From the NCBI RefSeq assembly GCF_003967515.1, contig NZ_BIFQ01000001.1:1488001-1552000 (forward strand): a stretch of 64,000 nt of DNA, in the 5' to 3' direction. A program made the position numbers and the translations under genes. This document shows, piece after piece, positions 40,416-47,795 of the stretch. The notes below the pieces were generated by a model that searched no databases, was not told the origin of the DNA, and saw nothing but the letters and a program-made list of their open reading frames with translations. Source of the DNA: Dictyobacter aurantiacus (lineage in GTDB: Bacteria > Chloroflexota > Ktedonobacteria > Ktedonobacterales > Ktedonobacteraceae). Position 1 is the stretch's first letter; every line of letters begins with the position of its first letter.

Positions 40416-41243
40416 TTAGCGTCGGGCGCGGGCGTAGCGCACGGTGTAGCCAGCGGCTCCTGCGATGATCAGGGCGACGGCTCCAAGGAACCAGGGCAGT
40501 GTAGCATTGCTGGAAGCCGGGGCAACGGTATGGGGATTACCGCTGGTCTGCGGCATGCCAGGTACACCGGTGGCGACACCAACTACGAACTTGAGGGCGG
40601 GATCACCCTGATAGAGGCCGATAGCGAACACGCTATTGACGGTGTTGCTATTTAAGGTGGCGCTCACAGGTACGGTAGCATTGGCCTGGGTCGCCGTCAC
40701 ATTGAAGGTATAGGAAGCTGGCGGTACCGACAGATAATCGCTGGCATTTTTATACGTCAGGCCGGTGATGACGGTCTTGCCACCGGTCGCGACGTTGACT
40801 GGACCAGCATTGGGTGAGAGGTGATAGACACGTACTTTAGCCATACCACCAGACAACATGTTGTCATCTACAAAAGCCTGCAGGCCAAAGCCAGTATCCT
40901 TTGTGCCAATAGCGGCAACGGTGTAGGCCATCCCAGACTGGACAGAAACACTCTGGTTGATGACAGCGGCATCAGCGCCCTTGCCAGCAGGCGCGACCTG
41001 AATTTTATGCGAGCCAGCCGGTACGGCCACATAATCGGTCACAGTACCAAAGGTGAAGTTGGGCAGCAATTTATTGCCGTCAACAAAAACATCGACCGTA
41101 CCGGCCGCAGGAGAGGCATGCACTACACGCACATAGGCATTATCGGCCGGAGCCGCGAACGCACTGGCCGAAGAGAAGAGAACCAGGGCCAGCATTCCCA
41201 TTAACGCAGCAGAGATAGATAGGCATCGTTGCAAAATCTTCAT
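40416..41243 (-). CDS. DUF4397-domain surface protein
   Basis: 275 residues. It has a signal peptide (MLALVLFSSASAFA), then two DUF4397 beta-sandwich repeats: YVRVVHASPAAGTVDVFVDG and VRVYHLSPNAGPVNVATGG. It ends with a Ser/Asn linker, one span (LGAVALIIAGAAGYTV) and RYARARR. That tail resembles a cell-wall sorting signal, although the sorting motif is not a textbook LPxTG; TLPWFLG is the nearest. It is the first gene of the sortase pair. Ribosome site AGAGGGA precedes ATG 41243. Likely displayed on the surface. Confidence 0.86.
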   Translation of the reverse strand: MKILQRCLSISAALMGMLALVLFSSASAFAAPADNAYVRVVHASPAAGTVDVFVDGNKLLPNFTFGTVTDYVAVPAGSHKIQVAPAGKGADAAVINQSVSVQSGMAYTVAAIGTKDTGFGLQAFVDDNMLSGGMAKVRVYHLSPNAGPVNVATGGKTVITGLTYKNASDYLSVPPASYTFNVTATQANATVPVSATLNSNTVNSVFAIGLYQGDPALKFVVGVATGVPGMPQTSGNPHTVAPASSNATLPWFLGAVALIIAGAAGYTVRYARARR

Positions 41244-41322
41244 TGTTTCCCTCTTTCATTTCATAAATGTAAAACAGACATACGTATGACAAGTCAGGAT
41301 GTCGACATCCTTAAACAAGGCC

Positions 41323-41374
41323 GTAGGTGCTGGGCTTGCCCCAGCTTTGTAGGTGCTGGGCTTGCCCCAGCTTT
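41323..41374 (+). repeat. Two abutting REP-like hairpins
   Basis: GTAGGT GCTGGG CTTGC CCCAGC TTT, twice without a gap. The stem is a two-sided change (T/A) relative to the GCCGGG class. Confidence 0.75.
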
Positions 41375-41382
41375 GTAGCGCG

Positions 41383-41465
41383 ACACGAAATACATAGGAC
41401 CATTCTATCTTGCTCACTCAAATCCATTACCAGTTAGCAGGTGGCGTGGTGTATGTATTTCGTGT
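41383..41465. repeat. Inverted arms ACACGAAATACATA
   Basis: A 14-base perfect inverted pair at 41383-41396 and 41452-41465 enclosing 55 bases. It may be a regulatory or mobile remnant; it lies in the divergent promoter zone of the DUF4397 and polB genes. Confidence 0.6.
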
Positions 41466-41573
41466 GAACATAGTAATGACGGCACCACGCCCGAGATTCT
41501 GTAAAATTATTTAACCACCCGCAGAAATTCATGCAAATCTATTCATATTGCAGCGGAGAAGGTGAGCCAGGAC

Positions 41574-41602
41574 TTGTTATTCATGGTCAACTCATGTATG
41601 AT
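41574..41602 (+). promoter_or_regulatory. Promoter of the polB gene
   Basis: TTGTTA at 41574-41579, a 17-base spacer, TATGAT at 41597-41602. Confidence 0.6.
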
Positions 41603-41653
41603 TAGAACAAACGTTTTCTTCGCATGATATAGACCAGGAGCGTGCAGTCGGCT

Positions 41654-44107
41654 ATGCAAACACAAACTGATCCTACGCCTATCCCAATCGAAGATGAATA
41701 CCTCTTTGGCTGGAATCCGACTCCGGGCATTGTTTCGGTCTGGGCCCATCGCGATGGTCGGGCACTGATCTGGCGACGGGTGAATGGCACCATTGTGCGT
41801 TCGGCTGAATACTATCGTCCCTGGCTCCTGGCTACTTCTCTGCAGGACGTTAAGTATCTGGGAGACGCGCTGCAGCCTTATAACGAGCATGCCAGCCACA
41901 AGGTCGTCCTGCGCTATCGCAAGCTGAATGGGCCGGCCTCCTCCTACAAATATCTGTTGTTTGCGCGCGATAATCGCCTGTTGGAGAGAACGATTCTGGA
42001 GGGGGCTGGTCATCGTCTGCGCCGGCCGTTCAATACGCTAAATGAACTGGGCGATGCCTATTATCGCGTGGGGCCGGTCGAGCAGTATCTGATGAGCACT
42101 GGCAAGGTTTATTTTCGCGGCATGACCTACCAGGATCTTCACCGGCTGCAGTTTGACCTGGAGACGACCGCGTTGGACCCGCATCGTGGTCGTATCTTTC
42201 TGGTGGCGGTCCGCGACAATCGTGGCTTTGAGCAGGTGTTGGAGGCAGCCACACCTGAAGAGGAGGCCCGCCTGATCTATGAGCTGTGCGCCCTGATCCG
42301 TGAGCGCGATCCGGATGTAATTGAGAACCACAACCTGTTCGCCTTTGATCTGTCCTTTCTGGAGCATCGCGCCATTGTGAATAAGGTGCCGCTGGAGATC
42401 GGGCGTCCCGGAGGTCCGGCGGTGTTGGAGAGCTACTTCGAGACGCTGGCCGTTGGGCCCGAGGCCCGCAAGCGCAAACGCTTCAGCGTGGCGGGCCGCG
42501 AACTGATCGATACGCTGGACGCGGTGCGGCGCCATGATTTCGTGGTGCGCGATATCCCCAGCTATGGCCTGAAAGATGTGGCCAAATATTTTCGCATCGC
42601 CTCACCTCAACGCGTCTACATCGAGGGTAGCGATATCTTTGAGACCTATCAGAAAGATCCTGAGCTGGTGCGCCGCTATGCCATGGATGACGTTACGGAA
42701 GTCGATGGCCTCTCGCAACGATTGCTGGGGGCGCCCTTCGCCCTGGCCGGCATGGCACCCCGCCGCTACGAGCGACTGGCCTCGGCTGGTCCGGCCATGG
42801 GCATCCTGGAGCCGATCCTGGTGCGCAGCTACCTGCGCCGGGACGCGGCACCACCGTATCGGGCGGCCCAGCAGAGCGCCGAGGATGGGCTGCACGAAGG
42901 CGGAGCGGTCCACCTGTTCGCCTCCGGCATCGCCGAGCAGGTCGTCAAGGCCGACGTCGCCTCGCTGTATCCCTCGCTAATGCGCACCTTCCGCATCGGA
43001 CCCTCCTGCGATCGCCTGGGAATCTTCCTCAACATCCTGGGACGCCTGACCGATCTGCGCCTGGAACATAAGGAGATGGCGCGTCAGAGCAAGCGTCACT
43101 CGGTCGAGAGCAATCACCATGCCGCCACTCAGGCGGCGATGAAGATCTTGATCAATGCCGCCTATGGCTATATGGGGGCGGGCAAGATGGCGCTGTTCGC
43201 GGACGGCAAGGCGGCCGGAGAGGTGACACGGCGCGGTCGGGCCATTCTCAACTCGATCCTGGATGCCCTGCGCCAGCGCGGCATGGCGCTGATCGAGGCC
43301 GATACAGATGGCGTCTATTTCGCGGTCCCCAGGGGATGGAGCGCGGCCCAGGAAAAAGAGCTGGTCAATTCAATCGCCTCGGAACTGCCCGCTGGCATTC
43401 GCCTGGAGTATGAGGGCCGCTACCGGGCCATGCTCAGCCATGAGGTCAAGAACTACGCCCTGCTAACCTATGATAATCGCCTGCTGGTTCATGGCGTCGC
43501 CCTGCGCTCCAGCCGGGCCGAACCCTTTGGTGAACGCTTCCTGCGTAAGGCCCTGCACTGCGCCATGGTGGGAGACGTCGTCGGCGTTCGCAACCTCTAC
43601 CTGGAAACCGTCTCCGATCTGCGCAATCGCCGCCTGCCGGCCTCGGACCTGGCTACGCGAGTCAGGCTCACCAAGGAACCCGACACCTATATGGAGACGC
43701 GCAACAACCACCAGGAACCTGCCTACGAGGCCCTGCTCAGCGCCGGACGCACCCACTGGACCGTCGGGGAACGCGTCCGCTTCTATCGCACGCGCAAGGG
43801 CTATGTCTGGCTGCCCGACGAGACCGAGGAGGCCCCCATCGTCACCGACTGGCGCGAACAGGCCGACGGCAAGGTGGCCCCCCAGACAAAGACCTCGCTC
43901 GTCACCTATCAGGACATCGCCGATCGCCGCGACTACGACGTCGAGCACTACGTCCAGGTGCTGCGCAACTCATACGCCGCCCGGCTAAGCAAGGCCTTCA
44001 GCAAAGAAGCCTTCGAGCAACTCTTCCGCGCCGAGCAACAGCCCAGTCTCTTCGACGTCGACCCGCCCATCGAATGCATCCAGCCGCTCTGGATTCGCCA
44101 CAACTAA
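41654..44107 (+). CDS. polB: Family B DNA polymerase
   Basis: About 817 residues. AGGAG lies 13 bases before ATG 41654; an in-frame GTG at 41642 is only one base from it. The 3'-5' exonuclease domain has FDLETTAL (ExoI), VIENHNLFAFDLSF (ExoII) and RRYAMDDVTEV (ExoIII). Polymerase motifs: DVASLYPSLM (A), KILINAAYGYMG (B, Lys and Tyr-Gly) and EADTDGVYF (C, DTD). That is a complete catalytic set, so proofreading synthesis is expected. Bacterial Pol B of this type mostly works in repair or translesion restart. It stands alone, with no replication partner nearby. Gammaproteobacterial Pol II is of similar length. Confidence 0.92.
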   Translation: MQTQTDPTPIPIEDEYLFGWNPTPGIVSVWAHRDGRALIWRRVNGTIVRSAEYYRPWLLATSLQDVKYLGDALQPYNEHASHKVVLRYRKLNGPASSYKYLLFARDNRLLERTILEGAGHRLRRPFNTLNELGDAYYRVGPVEQYLMSTGKVYFRGMTYQDLHRLQFDLETTALDPHRGRIFLVAVRDNRGFEQVLEAATPEEEARLIYELCALIRERDPDVIENHNLFAFDLSFLEHRAIVNKVPLEIGRPGGPAVLESYFETLAVGPEARKRKRFSVAGRELIDTLDAVRRHDFVVRDIPSYGLKDVAKYFRIASPQRVYIEGSDIFETYQKDPELVRRYAMDDVTEVDGLSQRLLGAPFALAGMAPRRYERLASAGPAMGILEPILVRSYLRRDAAPPYRAAQQSAEDGLHEGGAVHLFASGIAEQVVKADVASLYPSLMRTFRIGPSCDRLGIFLNILGRLTDLRLEHKEMARQSKRHSVESNHHAATQAAMKILINAAYGYMGAGKMALFADGKAAGEVTRRGRAILNSILDALRQRGMALIEADTDGVYFAVPRGWSAAQEKELVNSIASELPAGIRLEYEGRYRAMLSHEVKNYALLTYDNRLLVHGVALRSSRAEPFGERFLRKALHCAMVGDVVGVRNLYLETVSDLRNRRLPASDLATRVRLTKEPDTYMETRNNHQEPAYEALLSAGRTHWTVGERVRFYRTRKGYVWLPDETEEAPIVTDWREQADGKVAPQTKTSLVTYQDIADRRDYDVEHYVQVLRNSYAARLSKAFSKEAFEQLFRAEQQPSLFDVDPPIECIQPLWIRHN

Positions 44108-44154
44108 CCCGTACGTGCCAGGCTTGCTGCGAAGCGGCCCGTGCCCTCGCGATT

Positions 44155-45114
44155 CTATTCTCCCACGTCGGAGCGCCTGGGGAGGCCGGATTGGGCCCCG
44201 AAACGGGTCACCTTGATGGAACTGGCGCGAATGGCGAAGCGCAGAGCATCGGTCGGCGTTTGACCTTCAGCAAGAGCGACGGTGAGCGCGCCGACAAAGC
44301 AATCCCCGGCGGCGGTGGTATCAACAACGTTGACTCGGGGCGCCTGCTGATACATGACATTAGTCTGCCCCCGCTCGTCCGCGTTAATCAGGACGGCTCC
44401 CTGAGCGCCCAGGGTAATTACGACGGTAGGGATGCCATGCTCATGGAGGATAGCGCCGACGTGCCGGGCATCGTCCAGACTCTCCACTGGCTGTCCACTG
44501 AGCAGGCTGGCCTCTGTCTCATTCACGACCAGCACGGAGAGCTTGCTCAGCGTCTCCCTGCGTAGTGGATAGGCTGGCGCCAGGTTGAGGATGACGGGAA
44601 CGTGCAGACTATAGGCCCGCTCCACCAGACGTTCCACGGTCTCATGTGGAATCTCCATCTGCATTACCAGGGCCTGAGCCTGCGCCAGCGCGTCAAAAAT
44701 ATGCTCCATCTGCCGCTGGTCTTTGCCGACGTTGCCATTGGCACCCGAGGAGACGACGATGGCGTTCTCGCCCTGCTCATTCAAGAAAATAAAGGCCGAG
44801 CCGCTGGCCGCCTCCGCGTCGCTGACCAGCAGGCTGGTATCGATCTGATCGCCCTCCAGGGCGGCCTTCAATTGCTGACCAAAGGGATCCTGCCCGACGC
44901 GCCCGGCCATCTGAACCGGGGCCCCCAGGCGCGCCATAGCCACCGCCTGGTTGGCCCCTTTGCCACCGGGCACAAAAGTAATCGAGCTCGCCCCCAGCAA
45001 GGTCTCGCCCATCACAGGCAGACGCGGCACGCGCACCACCTGGTCCATATTCAAGCTCCCCACCACGAGCACAGGTTTTGATGCAGGCATAACAACGCTC
45101 ACTTTCTTATACAT
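44155..45114 (-). CDS. rbsK: Ribokinase (PfkB family)
   Basis: About 319 residues from ATG 45114; ATG 45090 is an equal alternative, and upstream extension to 45219 is unlikely. VVGSLNMDQVV opens the fold, GGKGANQAVAMARLG is the first PfkB signature, LNLAPAYPL follows, and DTTAAGDCFVGAL is the second signature with the catalytic Asp; the usual DTTGAGD reads DTTAAGD. The C-terminus GAQSGLPRRSDV is typical of RbsK. It phosphorylates ribose, or a related pentose, at O5. No ribose transporter is adjacent. Convergent with polB, 47 bases apart. Confidence 0.9.
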   Translation of the reverse strand: MYKKVSVVMPASKPVLVVGSLNMDQVVRVPRLPVMGETLLGASSITFVPGGKGANQAVAMARLGAPVQMAGRVGQDPFGQQLKAALEGDQIDTSLLVSDAEAASGSAFIFLNEQGENAIVVSSGANGNVGKDQRQMEHIFDALAQAQALVMQMEIPHETVERLVERAYSLHVPVILNLAPAYPLRRETLSKLSVLVVNETEASLLSGQPVESLDDARHVGAILHEHGIPTVVITLGAQGAVLINADERGQTNVMYQQAPRVNVVDTTAAGDCFVGALTVALAEGQTPTDALRFAIRASSIKVTRFGAQSGLPRRSDVGE

Positions 45115-45217
45115 AGCGATCGTGCTTTCGGTACCTACATCATAACGTAGCAGGCTCCTGGCCGCAAATAAATCTATCCACATGCTCCGATCAGCCCCAT
45201 CGAATGCGGCCCTCATC

Positions 45218-45371
45218 ATAAGTTCGGACCTTGCGTCCGATTATCCCTCACGTCCGATTATTTCCCAAAAAGAAGAGCGGGGCCGATCCATTGTGGGATA
45301 TGGATCGGCCCCGCCTTCACAACCAGAAAGCACAGGGAGGACATAGTAGGTTCGGGCTTTACGCCCGATTT
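45218..45371 (+). repeat. Two REP-like hairpins flanking a terminator-like stem
   Basis: 45218-45243 (TCGGAC/GTCCGA) and 45346-45371 (TCGGGC/GCCCGA). Between them a 14-bp stem, GCGGGGCCGATCCA with TGGATCGGCCCCGC (about 45277-45316), may terminate transcripts from the operon to the right or left. Confidence 0.65.
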
Positions 45372-45392
45372 ATAGTCTGGGGTGCTGACCCG

Positions 45393-45935
45393 CTAGCGCC
45401 GTCCCGCGACGACCGCCTTGCGGGGCTCTGCGTATTCTTCTTCTTCGTCTGGCTGACCCGAGATGAGCAGGATGTAGCCGGTGGCCAGGATCGATGAGAT
45501 ATCGACGTTGAATGAGCGCATCTTCAGGCGCGTACGCGAAAGGGCGCAGCGCACCGGGCGCATCTCTTGATCCCAGTTACCCTCTTCCATCGCCTCTTCC
45601 AGGTGCTCGCGGGCCCGTGTGATATCGGCCTCGCTGGCCTTGCCACCGCTATAGAAATTGGCGTAGAGCACTTCATAAGGACAATAATAGGGGAACAGCT
45701 CCAGGAGAGGTAGCAAAACGTTCATCTCGGTATTGGTGAACTGCTCCTGCTTCAGGAGGCGCGGAATATGCAATTCATCGCAGGCCAGGTAGGACAGCGT
45801 CCCAAAGGTCGTGTTAAGGACCATGATGTGGCCCGCAGGCAACGAATCCTGAAGTGAGAAGTGCAATATTTTATTCGCCTGCTGGTTTGTATAGTCTGCT
45901 GTTGCTTTAGGTTTACGCAGGTAGACTTTCTGCAT
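45393..45935 (-). CDS. Hypothetical protein, third gene of an operon
   Basis: 180 residues; I do not recognise a family. It has no signal peptide. The N-terminal third is basic, the middle is rich in Leu and Tyr (NVLLPLLELFPYYCPYEVLY), then comes an acidic helix (ARE HLEEAMEEG), the segment KMRSFNVDISSILATGYILLISG and a Glu-rich tail (PDEEEEYAEPRKAV). It may be a cytosolic partner of the two upstream genes, which it overlaps by 23 bases at its start. The protein is probably soluble. Confidence 0.72.
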   Translation of the reverse strand: MQKVYLRKPKATADYTNQQANKILHFSLQDSLPAGHIMVLNTTFGTLSYLACDELHIPRLLKQEQFTNTEMNVLLPLLELFPYYCPYEVLYANFYSGGKASEADITRAREHLEEAMEEGNWDQEMRPVRCALSRTRLKMRSFNVDISSILATGYILLISGQPDEEEEYAEPRKAVVAGRR

Positions 45936-46212
45936 GGTGATACTCCTTCATAGTAGACGCATATTTCGGGTCTACCACTCTCAACCGCATCGCCACTGTC
46001 CCGCGTACACCAACCGTGGCCGCCTCTCGGCTGGCGGTATGCAGCCCCTGCTCTTGCGAGGCCATCAGGTGCGGGAACGCAACAACGGCACCGTAGGTAC
46101 CGGTCGGCGCATCCACACAGGATACCGCAGCCGTGACGACAAAGCGCACAGCGATGATTAACCGGGTGTTGATAGGACGATTTAGATGAATACGCTGTAC
46201 ATAAGTTGCCAT
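45913..46212 (-). CDS. Hypothetical protein, second gene of an operon
   Basis: 99 residues, no recognisable family. VQRIHLNRPINTRLIIAVRFVVTAAVS suggests an amphipathic beta-rich N-terminus, followed by VDAPTGTYGAVVAFPHLM and a basic C-terminus. It begins 8 bases after the stop of the upstream membrane gene and overlaps the next gene by 23 bases, so the three are probably translated together. Confidence 0.6.
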   Translation of the reverse strand: MATYVQRIHLNRPINTRLIIAVRFVVTAAVSCVDAPTGTYGAVVAFPHLMASQEQGLHTASREAATVGVRGTVAMRLRVVDPKYASTMKEYHHAESLPA

Positions 46213-46220
46213 AGACTCGA

Positions 46221-47228
46221 CTATATCCCCCAGATTGTATGTAGTAACGAGGCTGGCGTCTGTAGCGCCGGGTTGGCACGTGCGACCTCAAGCAGGTAGC
46301 CGAAGCCAACACCACCCACAATACCCAGAACAACCAGTGCCACGAGAATAAGCAGTAATTTGTCCTGTTTAAGGCGCGCAACGTGTGTGCTAAAGGATGA
46401 TGGCTGCTCCAGTACCTCGGGCGCGTACGCTACCTCGGCAACTGGCTGGACCATCTTCTCAGGCGCCTGCATGTCCTGCGTAGCTATATTTAAAGAGAAC
46501 TCCACCCCGGACAAAAATGGGGCTTCCTCCTCTTTTTCAAGTAGTTCCGCAGGGCTCAGCACACGTGTCTTGCGTACCCTTTCCCCACCTTGAAATGACC
46601 CATACGAGGGTAAGTCGGATAACGGTTCGGTCACACGAGTCGCCGTAATACGCCTGACGGCCACTACGGGGGCCGTATCAAGCATCTCAAGCGTCTCTGA
46701 TGAGCCGAATTGACCAGAAGGTTCGCGTAAGTCAGCAACGGCCACGCTGCTCGACAGAGATGTGCGGTACGTTTCCCCCTGCGTACCTGTAGCATGGCTG
46801 TCATAGCGATTCCAGGGACCAGTAAAACTGGTAACTGGAGACTGCTCAATTACCGTACTCAACTCGGGTTGGGCCGGTAATCCATCGAACATGGAGGGCC
46901 AGGAGGGCGGAAACCCCGGTTGGAGTAACGCCTTCTGGCAGGTCTCTATCGTCGAGAAGACGGTAAAGCCATGTCGACGCGCCCATAAACGCAGTCGTTC
47001 GTTCCCCTCTATGACCAGAACCAGCTGAGCATCCTGTCGGGTCGCGACCTGTTGCAGCTCACGCAAATCTCCCGGACGCCGGAACACGGCATCTTGCGGC
47101 AATACGACGACGATGGGCTGGCGATAATACTGGCCCAGGTGATGGAACAGCCAGTTGACTACAGATGTGCGCTCGTCGCTCGATTCAACCACCAGGGTAC
47201 TGATGTCGTTTAGCTTCTCGTATCTCAT
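46221..47228 (-). CDS. Membrane-anchored hypothetical protein, first gene of an operon
   Basis: 335 residues from ATG 47228; the frame is open to 47582 but runs into tandem repeats there, so I reject it. N-terminal domain of about 110 residues has beta/alpha alternation (ISTLVVESSDERTSVVNWLF, IVVVLPQDAVF, RLWARRHGFTVFSTIETCQ), resembling the N-terminal part of proteins annotated as baseplate-J-like in Chloroflexi. A low-complexity Ser/Thr middle follows, then one span (LLLILVALVVLGIVGGVGFG) near the C-terminus. Orientation and role are unknown. It heads the three-gene operon. Confidence 0.68.
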   Translation of the reverse strand: MRYEKLNDISTLVVESSDERTSVVNWLFHHLGQYYRQPIVVVLPQDAVFRRPGDLRELQQVATRQDAQLVLVIEGNERLRLWARRHGFTVFSTIETCQKALLQPGFPPSWPSMFDGLPAQPELSTVIEQSPVTSFTGPWNRYDSHATGTQGETYRTSLSSSVAVADLREPSGQFGSSETLEMLDTAPVVAVRRITATRVTEPLSDLPSYGSFQGGERVRKTRVLSPAELLEKEEEAPFLSGVEFSLNIATQDMQAPEKMVQPVAEVAYAPEVLEQPSSFSTHVARLKQDKLLLILVALVVLGIVGGVGFGYLLEVARANPALQTPASLLHTIWGI

Positions 47229-47276
47229 ATGCCGTCCGTATCTTTGCTTGTTTTCCCTGAGAGCATTTAAAAGCGA

Positions 47277-47625
47277 GGTCCAGAGGCGGCAGCCCCTTGC
47301 GGGGTGTGGGGTGTCCCCACCCTCTCCTTCCCCCCGCCGCCAAAGCCGAAGCTTAGCGGGGTCCAGGGGCGGCAGCCCCTTGCGAGGTGTGGGGTGTCCC
47401 CACCTCTCCTTCCCCCCGCCGCCAAAGCCGAAGCCTAGCGGGGTCCAGGGGCGGCTAGCCCCTTGCGGGGTGTGGGGTGTCCCCACCTCTCCTTCCCCCC
47501 GCCGCCAAAGCCGAAGCTTAGCGGGGTCCAGGGGCGGCAGCCCCTTGCGGGGTGTGGGCGAGCATGCCGGGGGCATGATCAAGTCCCCACCCTCTCCTTC
47601 CCCCCGCCGCCGAAGGCGGCAACAA
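47277..47625. repeat. GC-rich tandem repeat, about 82-bp unit, four copies
   Basis: Units begin at about 47277, 47359, 47440 and 47523, each with GGGGTCCAGGGGCGGCAG, CCCCTTGCGGGGTGTGG, a GTGTCCCC arm and TCCTTCCCCCCGCCGCC. It is made of nested self-complementary G/C arms. The fourth copy is followed by a variant with GAGCATGCCGGGGGCATG. Related single units lie near 1200, 9400 and 18170. Confidence 0.75.
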
Positions 47626-47795
47626 TACTTTTAAATGGCCCTGCCATTTTCTTACTACAAACTTTTTCTATGCTAATTATGTATTAAAATAAGGTATACT
47701 TTTAATGACAGATTTATCAAAAGCATTTATCATTTTTATCATTCTGGCGCTACTTATCACATTCATGCACACAATCTAGGAAGAATGGTGAACGG

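Noticed and set aside
43463..43988. Antisense and alternative frames inside polB
   Set aside because: They overlap a full set of polymerase motifs; GC-rich third positions leave shadows open.
47229..47582. N-terminal extension of the membrane protein through the tandem repeats
   Set aside because: The sequence is made of the repeated unit (RKGLPPLDPAKLRLWRR) and has no functional start.
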